A stretch of DNA of 39,870 nt from CF-13 sp036782775 (GTDB lineage Bacteria; Chloroflexota; Dormibacteria; CF-121), in the NCBI GenBank assembly GCA_036782775.1, contig DAIPYJ010000023.1, positions 1-39,870 on the forward strand, given 5' to 3'. Positions 1 to 7,081 of this stretch are shown here, in pieces; the first letter of the stretch is position 1, and each line of letters opens with the position of its first letter. The notes beneath the pieces were generated by a model. That model had not been told where the DNA came from and searched no databases. It saw only the letters and a list, made by a program, of their open reading frames with translations. The position numbers were made by a program, and so were the translations under genes.

Positions 1-337
1 CGACCAGCTCTCCCGCGTGCCGGCGTTCGCGGCCCACCGGGTGAAAGTCGGTGTCAACGACCAGACAGGGCCCGAGGATCGCGTCGTCACCGACGCTGAT
101 CTGGGTGGCGCACATGAGGCCGGCGCCATCGATCTCGACGCGGTCGCCGATTTCGATCCGGGCCGAACGGTCAAAGGTCAGGAGCGCGGTCGCCCCGGAG
201 CGGTTTGCGATATGGACGTCTCGGCCGATGATGACCTGCCCTCGGCCGCGAATGCGCAGGCGGAAGGGGGCGCGGAACCCGGGGCCGAAACGCAGCCGAC
301 GATATCGGAGCCGCAGATAGATGGTGGAGAGTCTCAC
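1..337 (-). CDS. Hexapeptide-repeat acetyltransferase, 5' part (runs off the window)
   Basis: Reading the minus strand from a GTG at 337 gives 112 residues that run past the window edge. They show the repeating I/V-G-x-x pattern of a left-handed beta-helix (VIIGRDVHI, IEIGDRVEI, ISVGDDAIL) followed by a D-x-DFHP segment with a downstream arginine, as seen in maltose/galactoside O-acetyltransferase and WbbJ-like enzymes. Such proteins transfer acetyl groups from acetyl-CoA to sugars, often during surface polysaccharide synthesis. The acceptor cannot be deduced. The family assignment rests on the repeat pattern. No ribosome binding site is evident before the GTG, so the start is uncertain; the tRNA gene just upstream limits how far it can extend. 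Confidence 0.75.
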   Translation of the reverse strand, partial: MRLSTIYLRLRYRRLRFGPGFRAPFRLRIRGRGQVIIGRDVHIANRSGATALLTFDRSARIEIGDRVEIDGAGLMCATQISVGDDAILGPCLVVDTDFHPVGRERRHAGELV

Positions 338-361
338 CGTTCGTGAAGGCCTAGGAGGCAA

Positions 362-445
362 TGCCCGGGAAGGGATTTGAACCCTTACAAGCTTGCGCTC
401 ACAGCCCCCTCAAAGCTGCGTGTCTACCAATTCCACCACCCGGGC
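362..445 (-). tRNA. tRNA-Leu (anticodon GAG)
   Basis: An 84-nt class II tRNA on the minus strand. The 7-bp acceptor stem is GCCCGGG/CCCGGGC with discriminator A. The D arm contains TGGTAGACAC. The anticodon stem CAGCT/GGCTG closes the loop TTGAGGG, giving anticodon GAG. A long variable arm and a T arm with GGTTCAAATCC follow. The overall layout resembles E. coli tRNA-Leu(GAG). CCA is not encoded: TTG follows the discriminator. Confidence 0.95.
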
Positions 446-458
446 AAGGGCGATGGAG

Positions 459-488
459 ATTGTACCGTCACGGCCCCGCCGCTGCCAG
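459..488 (-). promoter_or_regulatory. Promoter of tRNA-Leu
   Basis: On the minus strand, CTGGCA (488-483) and TACAAT (464-459) are separated by 18 nt. They fit a housekeeping -35/-10 pair, with the -10 ending 13 nt before the tRNA 5' end. The remainder of 489-737 shows no gene; it holds only a short direct repeat of TTGTAA near 620-637. Confidence 0.6.
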
Positions 489-737
489 GGTCGGCACCAC
501 TGGTTCCAAGTGCTGCACGCGCTGGGCCAAGCGACCGATTCGGCGGGGAGGCGAACAACGTAGCCTCGTGCGCAGGGGGCGCGAGAGGCACCGCTCGCGC
601 CTTCCCCGTTCACCACTTTGTAACAGCGCTTGTAAGCCTGGCTCTTTAACGTAGGTGGCGTTGGCGTTCAGGGCGTTTGGCGCGCGTGACCCTGGTGCGA
701 CAACGGTCATCACATCGTAAAGAGGAATCGTAAGGAA

Positions 738-1604
738 ATGGTGGGCGACGGCCATATATCTTCACCGGCAGTCCACTCGGACCTGAGCCAGCAATCGCAG
801 GTCCAAATTCATGGAGGCCGGTCGGCCGCGCGACGCGCAATGGCCGCCGGAAGAGAGGGGTTCAACATCGTCAATCGCTACCGGATCCTGATCGTCGACG
901 ACGATGCGATGGCGCGCGAGATCCTCAAGCGCATCCTCGAGCACGCCGGCTACGAGGTCATGACCGCCGGCAGTGGCCCCGAGGCGCTCCGGAAGCTGCA
1001 CGAAGGCATCCCCCACCTGGTCGTCGTCGACCTGATGATGCCTGAGATGGACGGCTTCGAACTCTGCCGCCGCGTCAAGAGCCACCTCGATGTCCCGATC
1101 GTCATCCTGAGCGCGGTGGCCGCGGTCGAGAGCAAGGTTGAAGGCCTCCAGATGTACGCCGAGGACTACATCGTCAAGCCGTTCGAGAAGGAAGAGCTGG
1201 TTGCCCGGGTGCAGCGCGTGCTGCGCCGCTACGGCGAGTCCGCCGGCGTCGAGCAACCGGAGGTCGTCATCGACCAGGAGTTGCAGATCAACTTCGTGCA
1301 GCACTGGGCTCGCGTCAAGGGCCATCAGGTCACCCTGACGCCGACCGAGTCCAAGCTGCTCTTTCTCCTCATACGCAACGCCGGCCGGGTGGTGACCAAC
1401 GAGACCCTGCTGGCCAAGGCGTGGGCGGGCGACGAGGAAGCCTACGAGGAAGGGCTGCGTGTGCACATCTCGCGGCTTCGCAGCAAGATCGAGCCGAACC
1501 CCGGCAAGCCGGTCTACATCCAGACCAAGCGCGGGGTCGGCTATCGTTTCGCCGCCAAAGTGAATTACCCGGCGGGCCAGGAACCCCTGGCACTGGCGGG
1601 ATGA
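738..1604 (+). CDS. OmpR/PhoB-family response regulator
   Basis: Two-component transcription regulator of up to 288 aa. The receiver domain (about residues 48-162) has acidic residues in LIVDDD, phospho-acceptor D98 in VVVDLMMPEMDG and the conserved lysine in IVKPF. The C-terminal winged helix (about 195-272) has the family signature LTPTESKLL, LRVHISRLRSKIE and TKRGVGYRF. It should bind DNA once phosphorylated by a histidine kinase. The start is uncertain. ATG 738 has GAGGA 11 nt upstream, but residues 1-45 are atypical; ATG 840 is possible, and a strong GAGAGGGG sits just before residue 45, where only ATC is available. No kinase is adjacent on this strand; the kinase operon at 4.8-14.8 kb lacks an output regulator and is a candidate partner by proximity only. 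Confidence 0.93.
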   Translation: MVGDGHISSPAVHSDLSQQSQVQIHGGRSAARRAMAAGREGFNIVNRYRILIVDDDAMAREILKRILEHAGYEVMTAGSGPEALRKLHEGIPHLVVVDLMMPEMDGFELCRRVKSHLDVPIVILSAVAAVESKVEGLQMYAEDYIVKPFEKEELVARVQRVLRRYGESAGVEQPEVVIDQELQINFVQHWARVKGHQVTLTPTESKLLFLLIRNAGRVVTNETLLAKAWAGDEEAYEEGLRVHISRLRSKIEPNPGKPVYIQTKRGVGYRFAAKVNYPAGQEPLALAG

Positions 1605-1669
1605 CGATGCGCACGCTTTTTGTAGGCGCGCTGATCTTCGTCCTCTCCTTCCCTCTCTGGCTTCACTGA
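1601..1669 (+). CDS. Possible 22-aa membrane peptide overlapping the regulator stop
   Basis: An ATG at 1601 overlaps the regulator stop (ATGA). It opens a 22-codon frame starting MTMRTLFVG and ending in FPLWLH, almost entirely hydrophobic after Arg4, like a single short membrane segment. The stop-start overlap is the coupling arrangement used elsewhere in this window. A frame this short can arise by chance, so this is a candidate only. Confidence 0.2.
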   Translation: MTMRTLFVGALIFVLSFPLWLH

Positions 1670-1744
1670 TCGGCTGCCGCACGCTGATCCCGTAGCCTTT
1701 CCTGAATGCGCGCTCGTCTTAGCCTGGGGCAGCGATAACAGCCC

Positions 1745-2338
1745 GTGGGACATGAGCTCGGTATCGCGCTGACGGTCTTTGTCGCCGTCTTCCTGCTCGA
1801 GCTTCCGGACAAGACCGCCCTCGCAGCGCTCTTGCTCGCCACGCGGCATCGACCGTTTCCAGTTTTTGTCGGAGCGGCGGCAGCCTTCCTCATTCAAACG
1901 GTGGTGGCGGTTGCAGCCGGCTCACTGCTGAGCCTGCTTCCTAGGGCGCCCATCCGGATCGGCGCCGGCATTCTCTTTTTGATCATGGCGGCCTTCCTGA
2001 TCCGTCGGAATCTTCGGAAGACGGAGCGCGAGGAGACGCAAGAGGTCCAGCGCGAAGAGCGCCGGCACCGTCGACCCTTGATCACCGCCTTCATGGTGGT
2101 CTTCGTGGCGGAATGGGGCGATCTGACCCAGCTCGCCACCGCCGCCTTGCAGGCGCAGTACAAGCAGCCGCTGATTGTGTTTACCGCAGCGCTGCTGGCT
2201 CTCTGGTTGGTGACCGCCATTGCCGTCGGCCTCGGCAACCGCCTCGGCGCCTGGATCCCCGAGCGGCCGCTGCAGTTCGTGGCGGCCGGGGTCATGGTCC
2301 TTGTGGCGATCGCGCTGATCTCGGGCGTCCTAGGGTGA
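1745..2338 (+). CDS. GDT1/TMEM165 (UPF0016) family cation transporter
   Basis: A 197-aa integral membrane protein with two repeated halves of about three helices each, separated by a charged, arginine- and glutamate-rich loop (about residues 90-120). Each half carries the family motif, normally E-x-G-D-K/R-T/S. Here the first is ELPDKT near residue 19 and the second EWGDLTQ near residue 124. Family members move Mn2+ or Ca2+ across membranes (MneA and TMEM165 are characterised relatives). The first motif has Pro in place of Gly and the second has Leu in place of Lys/Arg, so substrate use may differ. The GTG start lacks a clear Shine-Dalgarno sequence. It follows the response regulator after 140 bp. 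Confidence 0.85.
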   Translation: MGHELGIALTVFVAVFLLELPDKTALAALLLATRHRPFPVFVGAAAAFLIQTVVAVAAGSLLSLLPRAPIRIGAGILFLIMAAFLIRRNLRKTEREETQEVQREERRHRRPLITAFMVVFVAEWGDLTQLATAALQAQYKQPLIVFTAALLALWLVTAIAVGLGNRLGAWIPERPLQFVAAGVMVLVAIALISGVLG

Positions 2339-2393
2339 GTCGGCCGTAAGTGATGGTCCGCAAGGTTCAAGGTCTCCCGGCGCTGTTCAAAGA

Positions 2394-2924
2394 ATGGGCT
2401 CTCCGCCCGGCCTGATCGGTCAGATCGCGGAATTGCTTTTCCGGGCATACGTGATGGCCCTGGCCGCCGGCCGGCTAACGACCTTCAAGCCGGATGTCGA
2501 TGTCGATCACAAAGACGTCATCGTTGACATCCGGGGTGGGGATCAGCACGCCTATGGCCAGGTCAAATGCACCACCAAGCTTCGCGAGAAACAGGTGTGG
2601 TGTGTTGTGCATCTGAGCCCGCACCAGATTCCGAACAGCCCCCGATTTTTCTACCTGTTCGCGTTCCTGGATCTTAAGTCTGTCGAGCTCACCAGGATGT
2701 GGCTCGTGTCGGCTCCCGACTTCAACCGCCTCGCCTACCGCAAGAGACGTGGCAAGTACATCGAGCTGTGGTTCAAGGCCCCTCGCCTTGACGGTCGTTG
2801 GGATCCATTCGAAGTGACGAAGGACGAATTGGCCGAGCGAATCATCGCACTCATCAAGGCTGCGCCGCCGGAGACGGAGATTTTCGTTCCGGCCGAGAGC
2901 CTGGGCCTCCGCTTGGCCGCCTAG
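2394..2924 (+). CDS. Hypothetical protein with a PD-(D/E)XK nuclease-like pattern
   Basis: A 176-aa soluble protein not recognised as a named family. The N-terminal part has a helix with GQIAELLF (E13), then a strand DVIVD (D41, D45), then GQVKC (Q56, K58). The order E...D...Q-x-K matches the PD-(D/E)XK nuclease fold of many small defence or DNA-repair nucleases. The rest is alternating strands and a C-terminal helix. Base composition is lower in GC than the flanks, and the gene sits beside another low-GC gene, suggesting horizontally acquired accessory DNA. Nuclease activity is inference from three motif positions. No ribosome binding site is clear at ATG 2394. The following 240 bp hold no gene I can support. 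Confidence 0.55.
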   Translation: MGSPPGLIGQIAELLFRAYVMALAAGRLTTFKPDVDVDHKDVIVDIRGGDQHAYGQVKCTTKLREKQVWCVVHLSPHQIPNSPRFFYLFAFLDLKSVELTRMWLVSAPDFNRLAYRKRRGKYIELWFKAPRLDGRWDPFEVTKDELAERIIALIKAAPPETEIFVPAESLGLRLAA

Positions 2925-3162
2925 AATGGCGGTCTTGACGATAGAGATTCGAGCGAGCCGAGGTAGTAGCAATGTCTCGATTAGTCGACGCTCGAACCGC
3001 GATTCCGTATCTCCTTGCGTTTGAGCGCGGTACCCAAGTAATGTGACCCGGCTTGATCAAGCGTAATTCTTCGCTCTTCGCGAAGCTGACGAACCCGGCG
3101 ACGGATTTCGTCCGACCCGAAAGCTCCCAATGGTGCCTTCGCCCGCTTGAGCCAGCCCCCTC

Positions 3163-4542
3163 TTGAACAAAAAATCACGGAAGCGCGTAAACAAGGCTAG
3201 TGCCTCTACGCTTAAGCAGCATCGACAGCTGGGAAAAACGCTTAAACCGCCCCTACGGACCCTGGATAATATGCATTCGATCCCTTGGCTGCGGGACACG
3301 CTGCCTGACGCCCTTTGGCTATCGGCCATGGTTATCTTCGCTCCCAACTACAAAGACGGAATGCTTTTGGTCTGTCAGGTGTTGGACGAACTTGACTGCG
3401 TGTGGGCTGAGGCCCCCACCCAAGCGATCGATGGCCGGCTTACGTCTTTTGAGCGCGTCCCGCAACCGGTTCGCTGGTCCTTCATTGAACGTTTGATCGA
3501 CAAAGGGTTATATGAGATGGCTGTAACTCAAGACTTCGCTAATCTATTGATGCTTTATCCGGGCGCCCCTGGCCAGTGGCTTATTGAACCATGGCTGAAA
3601 CGGATTGCTGATGCTGACGGACGAAAAGCTGATGAATTCTTAAGCAAACTACTCCCTCCTGTCTGGCATGGCCAATCGGAAGTAGCCACCGACGTCAAGT
3701 TCCTAATACTACGCGCGCGCTTTAAGGCTGGGACGATCCACATTTCTTCCGATGTCGCTCGTCAAGGCGAACGGCCCTTCGAACTGTTTCCAAAATATCC
3801 CGACAAACTTACAGAAGAGCAGCTTCGATTCGTCCGCCCAACGATAAGGGCAACGTTCCTTGCATTCGCCGGCGACGATCCGCCTGGTTTCGAATGGGCA
3901 AAGAAGTTTTGGCGCGCGAACTGGACGCTCTATGAATGTCGGTTTGCAGATGAATTGAAGGAAGAAAACAACGCCGAACCAGCGGAAGGTGCGCGCGAAA
4001 GAATACTAGAGGCTCGTGCTGAGCTTGTCAAAGAAATCAACGAGGTTGAGGAGCGATTCGAGGAGCGTGCCGCTGGATCTGATCCGGATCTTTACGATCC
4101 TGATCGCTTCGAAGTTCTTACTGGGATCGTAGGGCGCATAGTAAGGCTCGTGTCACTACTTGCTCATAATCCACCGCTTTGGCACGTTGAGTATGGCATG
4201 TACATTTTGCGCGCGGCAGTTGAAAGCTTAATCGTATTTCGCTGGATTCTCGCCAAAGCAGGAGACGACGACACCATTTTCGCCCAATTTAAGGATTATG
4301 GCCGGGGCCATCATAAGCTCTTGAAGCTCCATGTCGATGAGCAAGTTGCCTCATCAAAAAACCCGCCAGTGGCGCTGCTTGATTACCAACGAGAGCTTGA
4401 GAGCGAAGTTAACGCTGATCTCCTGGAAGAGTTTCAAGATATACACCTCGACGCAACGTTTTCCAGGGAATCGGTTAGAGATATGGCCAAGGATGTGGGA
4501 ATGAACGATGAGTATCGCTTCTACTACGCGCCGGCTAGTTGA
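3163..4542 (+). CDS. DUF5677-like protein, ends at an in-frame TGA
   Basis: A 459-aa frame from TTG 3163, the only usable start after an upstream stop at 3148. The N-terminal half is of unknown type. Residues about 345-459 are helical, with LRAAVESL followed by a YGRGHHKLLKLHV segment, resembling DUF5677 proteins (the R-x-x-x-E pattern is visible). The frame stops at TGA 4540 directly after YYAPAS, yet the same frame then stays open for 67 more codons of plausible protein beginning ITHGEW, which is where such families keep a conserved His-Gly. The gene therefore looks truncated by a nonsense change, a sequencing error or recoding. GC content is visibly lower than in the neighbours. The family call is tentative; the function is unknown. 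Confidence 0.6.
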   Translation: MNKKSRKRVNKASASTLKQHRQLGKTLKPPLRTLDNMHSIPWLRDTLPDALWLSAMVIFAPNYKDGMLLVCQVLDELDCVWAEAPTQAIDGRLTSFERVPQPVRWSFIERLIDKGLYEMAVTQDFANLLMLYPGAPGQWLIEPWLKRIADADGRKADEFLSKLLPPVWHGQSEVATDVKFLILRARFKAGTIHISSDVARQGERPFELFPKYPDKLTEEQLRFVRPTIRATFLAFAGDDPPGFEWAKKFWRANWTLYECRFADELKEENNAEPAEGARERILEARAELVKEINEVEERFEERAAGSDPDLYDPDRFEVLTGIVGRIVRLVSLLAHNPPLWHVEYGMYILRAAVESLIVFRWILAKAGDDDTIFAQFKDYGRGHHKLLKLHVDEQVASSKNPPVALLDYQRELESEVNADLLEEFQDIHLDATFSRESVRDMAKDVGMNDEYRFYYAPAS

Positions 4543-4746
4543 ATCACGCACGGTGAATGGTACGGATTAGATCGATACGTGCTAGACCGTTGTATGAATC
4601 CAGCGCATGGAGTTCATAGAGCCTATCGGGGTGGAGACCGATTTCTTCTTACTCCATATTTGGGTGCAGTTGCGACGAATTGGGCCGCGCGTCTTGTTGA
4701 GGAGTACTCACGGGCCATTGCGCCCCCCGAAGATGGGTCCGACTGA
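4543..4746 (+). pseudogene. C-terminal remainder of the DUF5677-like gene after the in-frame TGA
   Basis: Read in the same frame as the preceding gene, these bases encode 67 residues beginning ITHGEWYGLDRY and ending RAIAPPEDGSD before TGA 4744. The composition (Trp, Tyr, His-Gly, a final amphipathic helix VATNWAARLVEEYSRAI) is that of a real protein end, not of random intergenic DNA. There is no start codon of its own with a ribosome binding site. I read it as the severed end of the upstream gene. Confidence 0.65.
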
Positions 4747-4791
4747 GACTACACCCAAGTGGGTCTCATCCGTCCCCGTTTCCAGTACGGG
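4742..4791 (-). terminator. Tandem hairpins after the signalling operon
   Basis: Just past the stop of the last operon gene, the minus strand can fold CCCGT/ACGGG (4791-4775, about 7-nt loop) and then TGAGA..CCCA-CT-TGGG..TCTCA (about 4767-4743, with a bulge). There is no T-run, so if it terminates at all it is not a classic intrinsic terminator. Confidence 0.25.
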
Positions 4792-4804
4792 CACAGGGTT
4801 AGCG

Positions 4805-7066
4805 TCAAGCGGCGCTGCTGAGCTCGATGGCTTCCGGAACAGCGCGCTGCGGAATCGTAAAGCTAAAGGTGCTGCCTTGCCCGGGCACGCTCTTCACCCA
4901 AATGCGGCCGCCATGCATCTCGACCAGCCGGCGGCAGATCGCCAGCCCCAGCCCGGTGCCTTGATACTTGCCGCTCATGCCGCTCTTGCCCTGCGTAAAG
5001 CTCTCGAAGATGCGCTCGCTGTCCTCCGCAGGCACGCCGATGCCGGTGTCGCGCACGGTGATGCGCAAATCCGCGCCTTGCCGTTCGGCGCTCACCCGGA
5101 CACTGCCGTGCTCGGTGAACTTGATCGCGTTGCCCAGCAGGTTGAGCAGGACCTGCTTTAACTTCGGCCCGTCGGCAAAGACCCGCCCCACGTTGTCCGC
5201 CACCGCGGTGGTCAACTCCAACTTCTTGGTCTTGGCGAGCGAGCTGACACTCTCAACGCACTCTGAAATCAGCGTCTCCACGGCGACCTCGCCGCGATGC
5301 AATTGCGCCTTTCCCGCTTCGAGCTTGGAGATGTCGAGCAGGTCGTTGATCAAGGACAGCAGGTGCCGGCCGTTCTGGGCAATGATGTCGACGTCCTGGC
5401 GCTGCTCACCCGATAAGTCGCCACCGTCTCCCTCGAGCAGCAGCTGCGAGAAGCCAAGGATTGAGTTGAGCGGCGTGCGCAGCTCATGACTCATGTTGGC
5501 AAGGAATTCGGCCTTGTGCTGATTCGCGCGCTGCAGCTCGCTGTTGAGTGCGGTCATCCTCGCCGTCTGCTCAGTTGCCAGATGGAAGAGGTGCGCCTCC
5601 TGGATTGCCGTCGCCGCGTGCTGCGCAAACAGCGTCAGCAGCTCGATGGTGTTGCGGTCCAGCGCCCGCCGGTGGTAGACAGCTAGCACACCGAGCAGCT
5701 GGTCGCCGACCACGAGCGGAAAGCCGGCGAAGGCCTGAATGCCTTCCTCGGTCATCCAGGGACTGAGGCCGACCTGGCGATGGTTCGCCGGGTCGTTGGT
5801 CACGATCGGAACCCTGAGCTCTGCTACCTGGCCGACCTCGCTCATGCCGCGTTCGACGCGGCTCGGCACGGGCGGGGCATTTTTTGTCACGTGATGGCCG
5901 GCTCGCTGCCACAGCGCCCCATCGCTGGCTTCCAGCAGCCAGACCTGAGCGGCGGCAAGGCCCAGGTTGGTGGTGAGAGCGGTGGCGATGATGTCGAGCA
6001 GCTCTGGTTCGAAAAGCTTCTGATTCATCTGGTCGATCGACTGGTTGAGGAGCTCGAGACGCCGGGCTCGTTTTTCCGCCTCCTCGAACAGCCGAACGTT
6101 GCGCAGCGCGACCGCCAGTTGCTGCGCCAGCACTTCGAGGGCCTCTTCTTCCCAGTGAGTGAGCCGCCGTTCGGGGTCACGGGTTTGCAGGTGAATCACG
6201 CCGAACACTTTGCTTTCGAGCATGATCGGGACACCAAAGGCGCGAAGATCCCGGCCGTCGCTCAACCCCCCGTCGAACAGCGGCGGTCGTTTCACCATCG
6301 AGAGCTTGCGTTCGCGAACCACGCGCCCCACGATGCCGTCACCGACCGTGACCTCGCTCCCCAGCCGGGCTCCCACTAGATGCACGGCAGCCTGCAGCGT
6401 GTACACGCCGCGGTCCTCGTCGAGGAGGACGACGGCCCCGGACTGCATCTGAAGCAATTCCATGCCGCAGCGCACGACGGTGTTGAGCATGCTTGGGACG
6501 TCGAGCTGACCAACCAGCTGCCCGAGGACGTTGCGCAGCTTTTCCGTCTGATCGAGCCGCCTGCGCGTGCCGCGAATCTCGCCATTGAGCGCACGGACCG
6601 CCGCCCCCAGCCCGGTGATGAGTGCCACGGTTGGGACCGCATGCAGCAACGCGTCGCGAACGGAAACAGCCAGCCCGAGGTCGCTCGTCTGAAAGAGCAC
6701 GAGCCCCGCGGTTAGAAACAGGCTGGTGGCAACGCCGCCCCAGAGCTCGAAGCGGAAGATCGCTTCGGCGGCGACCAAGGCGTAAAGCAGATATGGAAGG
6801 TTGGATGACGGCGTGGCAAAGAGGAGGATCCAGCCGCAGACGACCAGGTGGTCGAGGATGAGCAAGAGCACGGCCATCGGCCGGGCGAAGCGCGGCAGGG
6901 CCTTCCGCTCGATCGTCAGCCACGCGACCGCGTTGTAGGCCGCTACGAATGCGCCGAGCGCAATGACGACGCCGGTCGAGGCCGGTCGTAGCCAGACGAG
7001 CATCCCCGCGGGGATGAGCAAGCCGATGAATCGGAGTCTGACGAAGAGGCGATCGAGGGCAGTCAC
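4805..7066 (-). CDS. Membrane sensor histidine kinase with two GAF domains
   Basis: A 753-aa kinase and the last gene of the six-gene minus-strand operon. Residues 1-160 hold about six hydrophobic helices without a large extracellular loop. GAF domains lie at about 180-325 and 345-492. The DHp domain has the H-box SHELRTPLN with phospho-acceptor H527. The catalytic domain has N-box N646 in LLGNAIKF, DTGIG at 673-677 and GTGLGL at about 703-708. All kinase boxes are intact, so it should autophosphorylate. GAF domains bind small ligands or chromophores; there is no obvious chromophore cysteine to name. It starts 15 bp after the stop of the upstream coiled-coil gene. A good Shine-Dalgarno is not obvious; coupling to the upstream gene is likely. 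Confidence 0.93.
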   Translation of the reverse strand: MTALDRLFVRLRFIGLLIPAGMLVWLRPASTGVVIALGAFVAAYNAVAWLTIERKALPRFARPMAVLLLILDHLVVCGWILLFATPSSNLPYLLYALVAAEAIFRFELWGGVATSLFLTAGLVLFQTSDLGLAVSVRDALLHAVPTVALITGLGAAVRALNGEIRGTRRRLDQTEKLRNVLGQLVGQLDVPSMLNTVVRCGMELLQMQSGAVVLLDEDRGVYTLQAAVHLVGARLGSEVTVGDGIVGRVVRERKLSMVKRPPLFDGGLSDGRDLRAFGVPIMLESKVFGVIHLQTRDPERRLTHWEEEALEVLAQQLAVALRNVRLFEEAEKRARRLELLNQSIDQMNQKLFEPELLDIIATALTTNLGLAAAQVWLLEASDGALWQRAGHHVTKNAPPVPSRVERGMSEVGQVAELRVPIVTNDPANHRQVGLSPWMTEEGIQAFAGFPLVVGDQLLGVLAVYHRRALDRNTIELLTLFAQHAATAIQEAHLFHLATEQTARMTALNSELQRANQHKAEFLANMSHELRTPLNSILGFSQLLLEGDGGDLSGEQRQDVDIIAQNGRHLLSLINDLLDISKLEAGKAQLHRGEVAVETLISECVESVSSLAKTKKLELTTAVADNVGRVFADGPKLKQVLLNLLGNAIKFTEHGSVRVSAERQGADLRITVRDTGIGVPAEDSERIFESFTQGKSGMSGKYQGTGLGLAICRRLVEMHGGRIWVKSVPGQGSTFSFTIPQRAVPEAIELSSAA

Positions 7067-7081
7067 GCCAGCCCCTTCGCC

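Noticed and set aside
17..346. 109-aa frame on the plus strand
   Set aside because: The minus strand over the same bases encodes a clear hexapeptide acetyltransferase; the plus frame is its shadow.
762..1682. 306-aa minus-strand frame opposite the response regulator
   Set aside because: Antisense shadow of a well-recognised OmpR-type gene; its sequence has no domain pattern.
2981..3178. 65-aa minus-strand frame (contains SDEIRRRVRQLREERR)
   Set aside because: Looks mildly protein-like, but there is no ribosome binding site, no recognisable family and it overlaps the start of the DUF5677-like gene. Not strong enough to call.
4543..4600. SECIS element downstream of TGA 4540
   Set aside because: Only a GCACG/CGTGC pair with a loop of nearly 30 nt is visible; that is not a bacterial SECIS shape, and no selenoprotein family fits.
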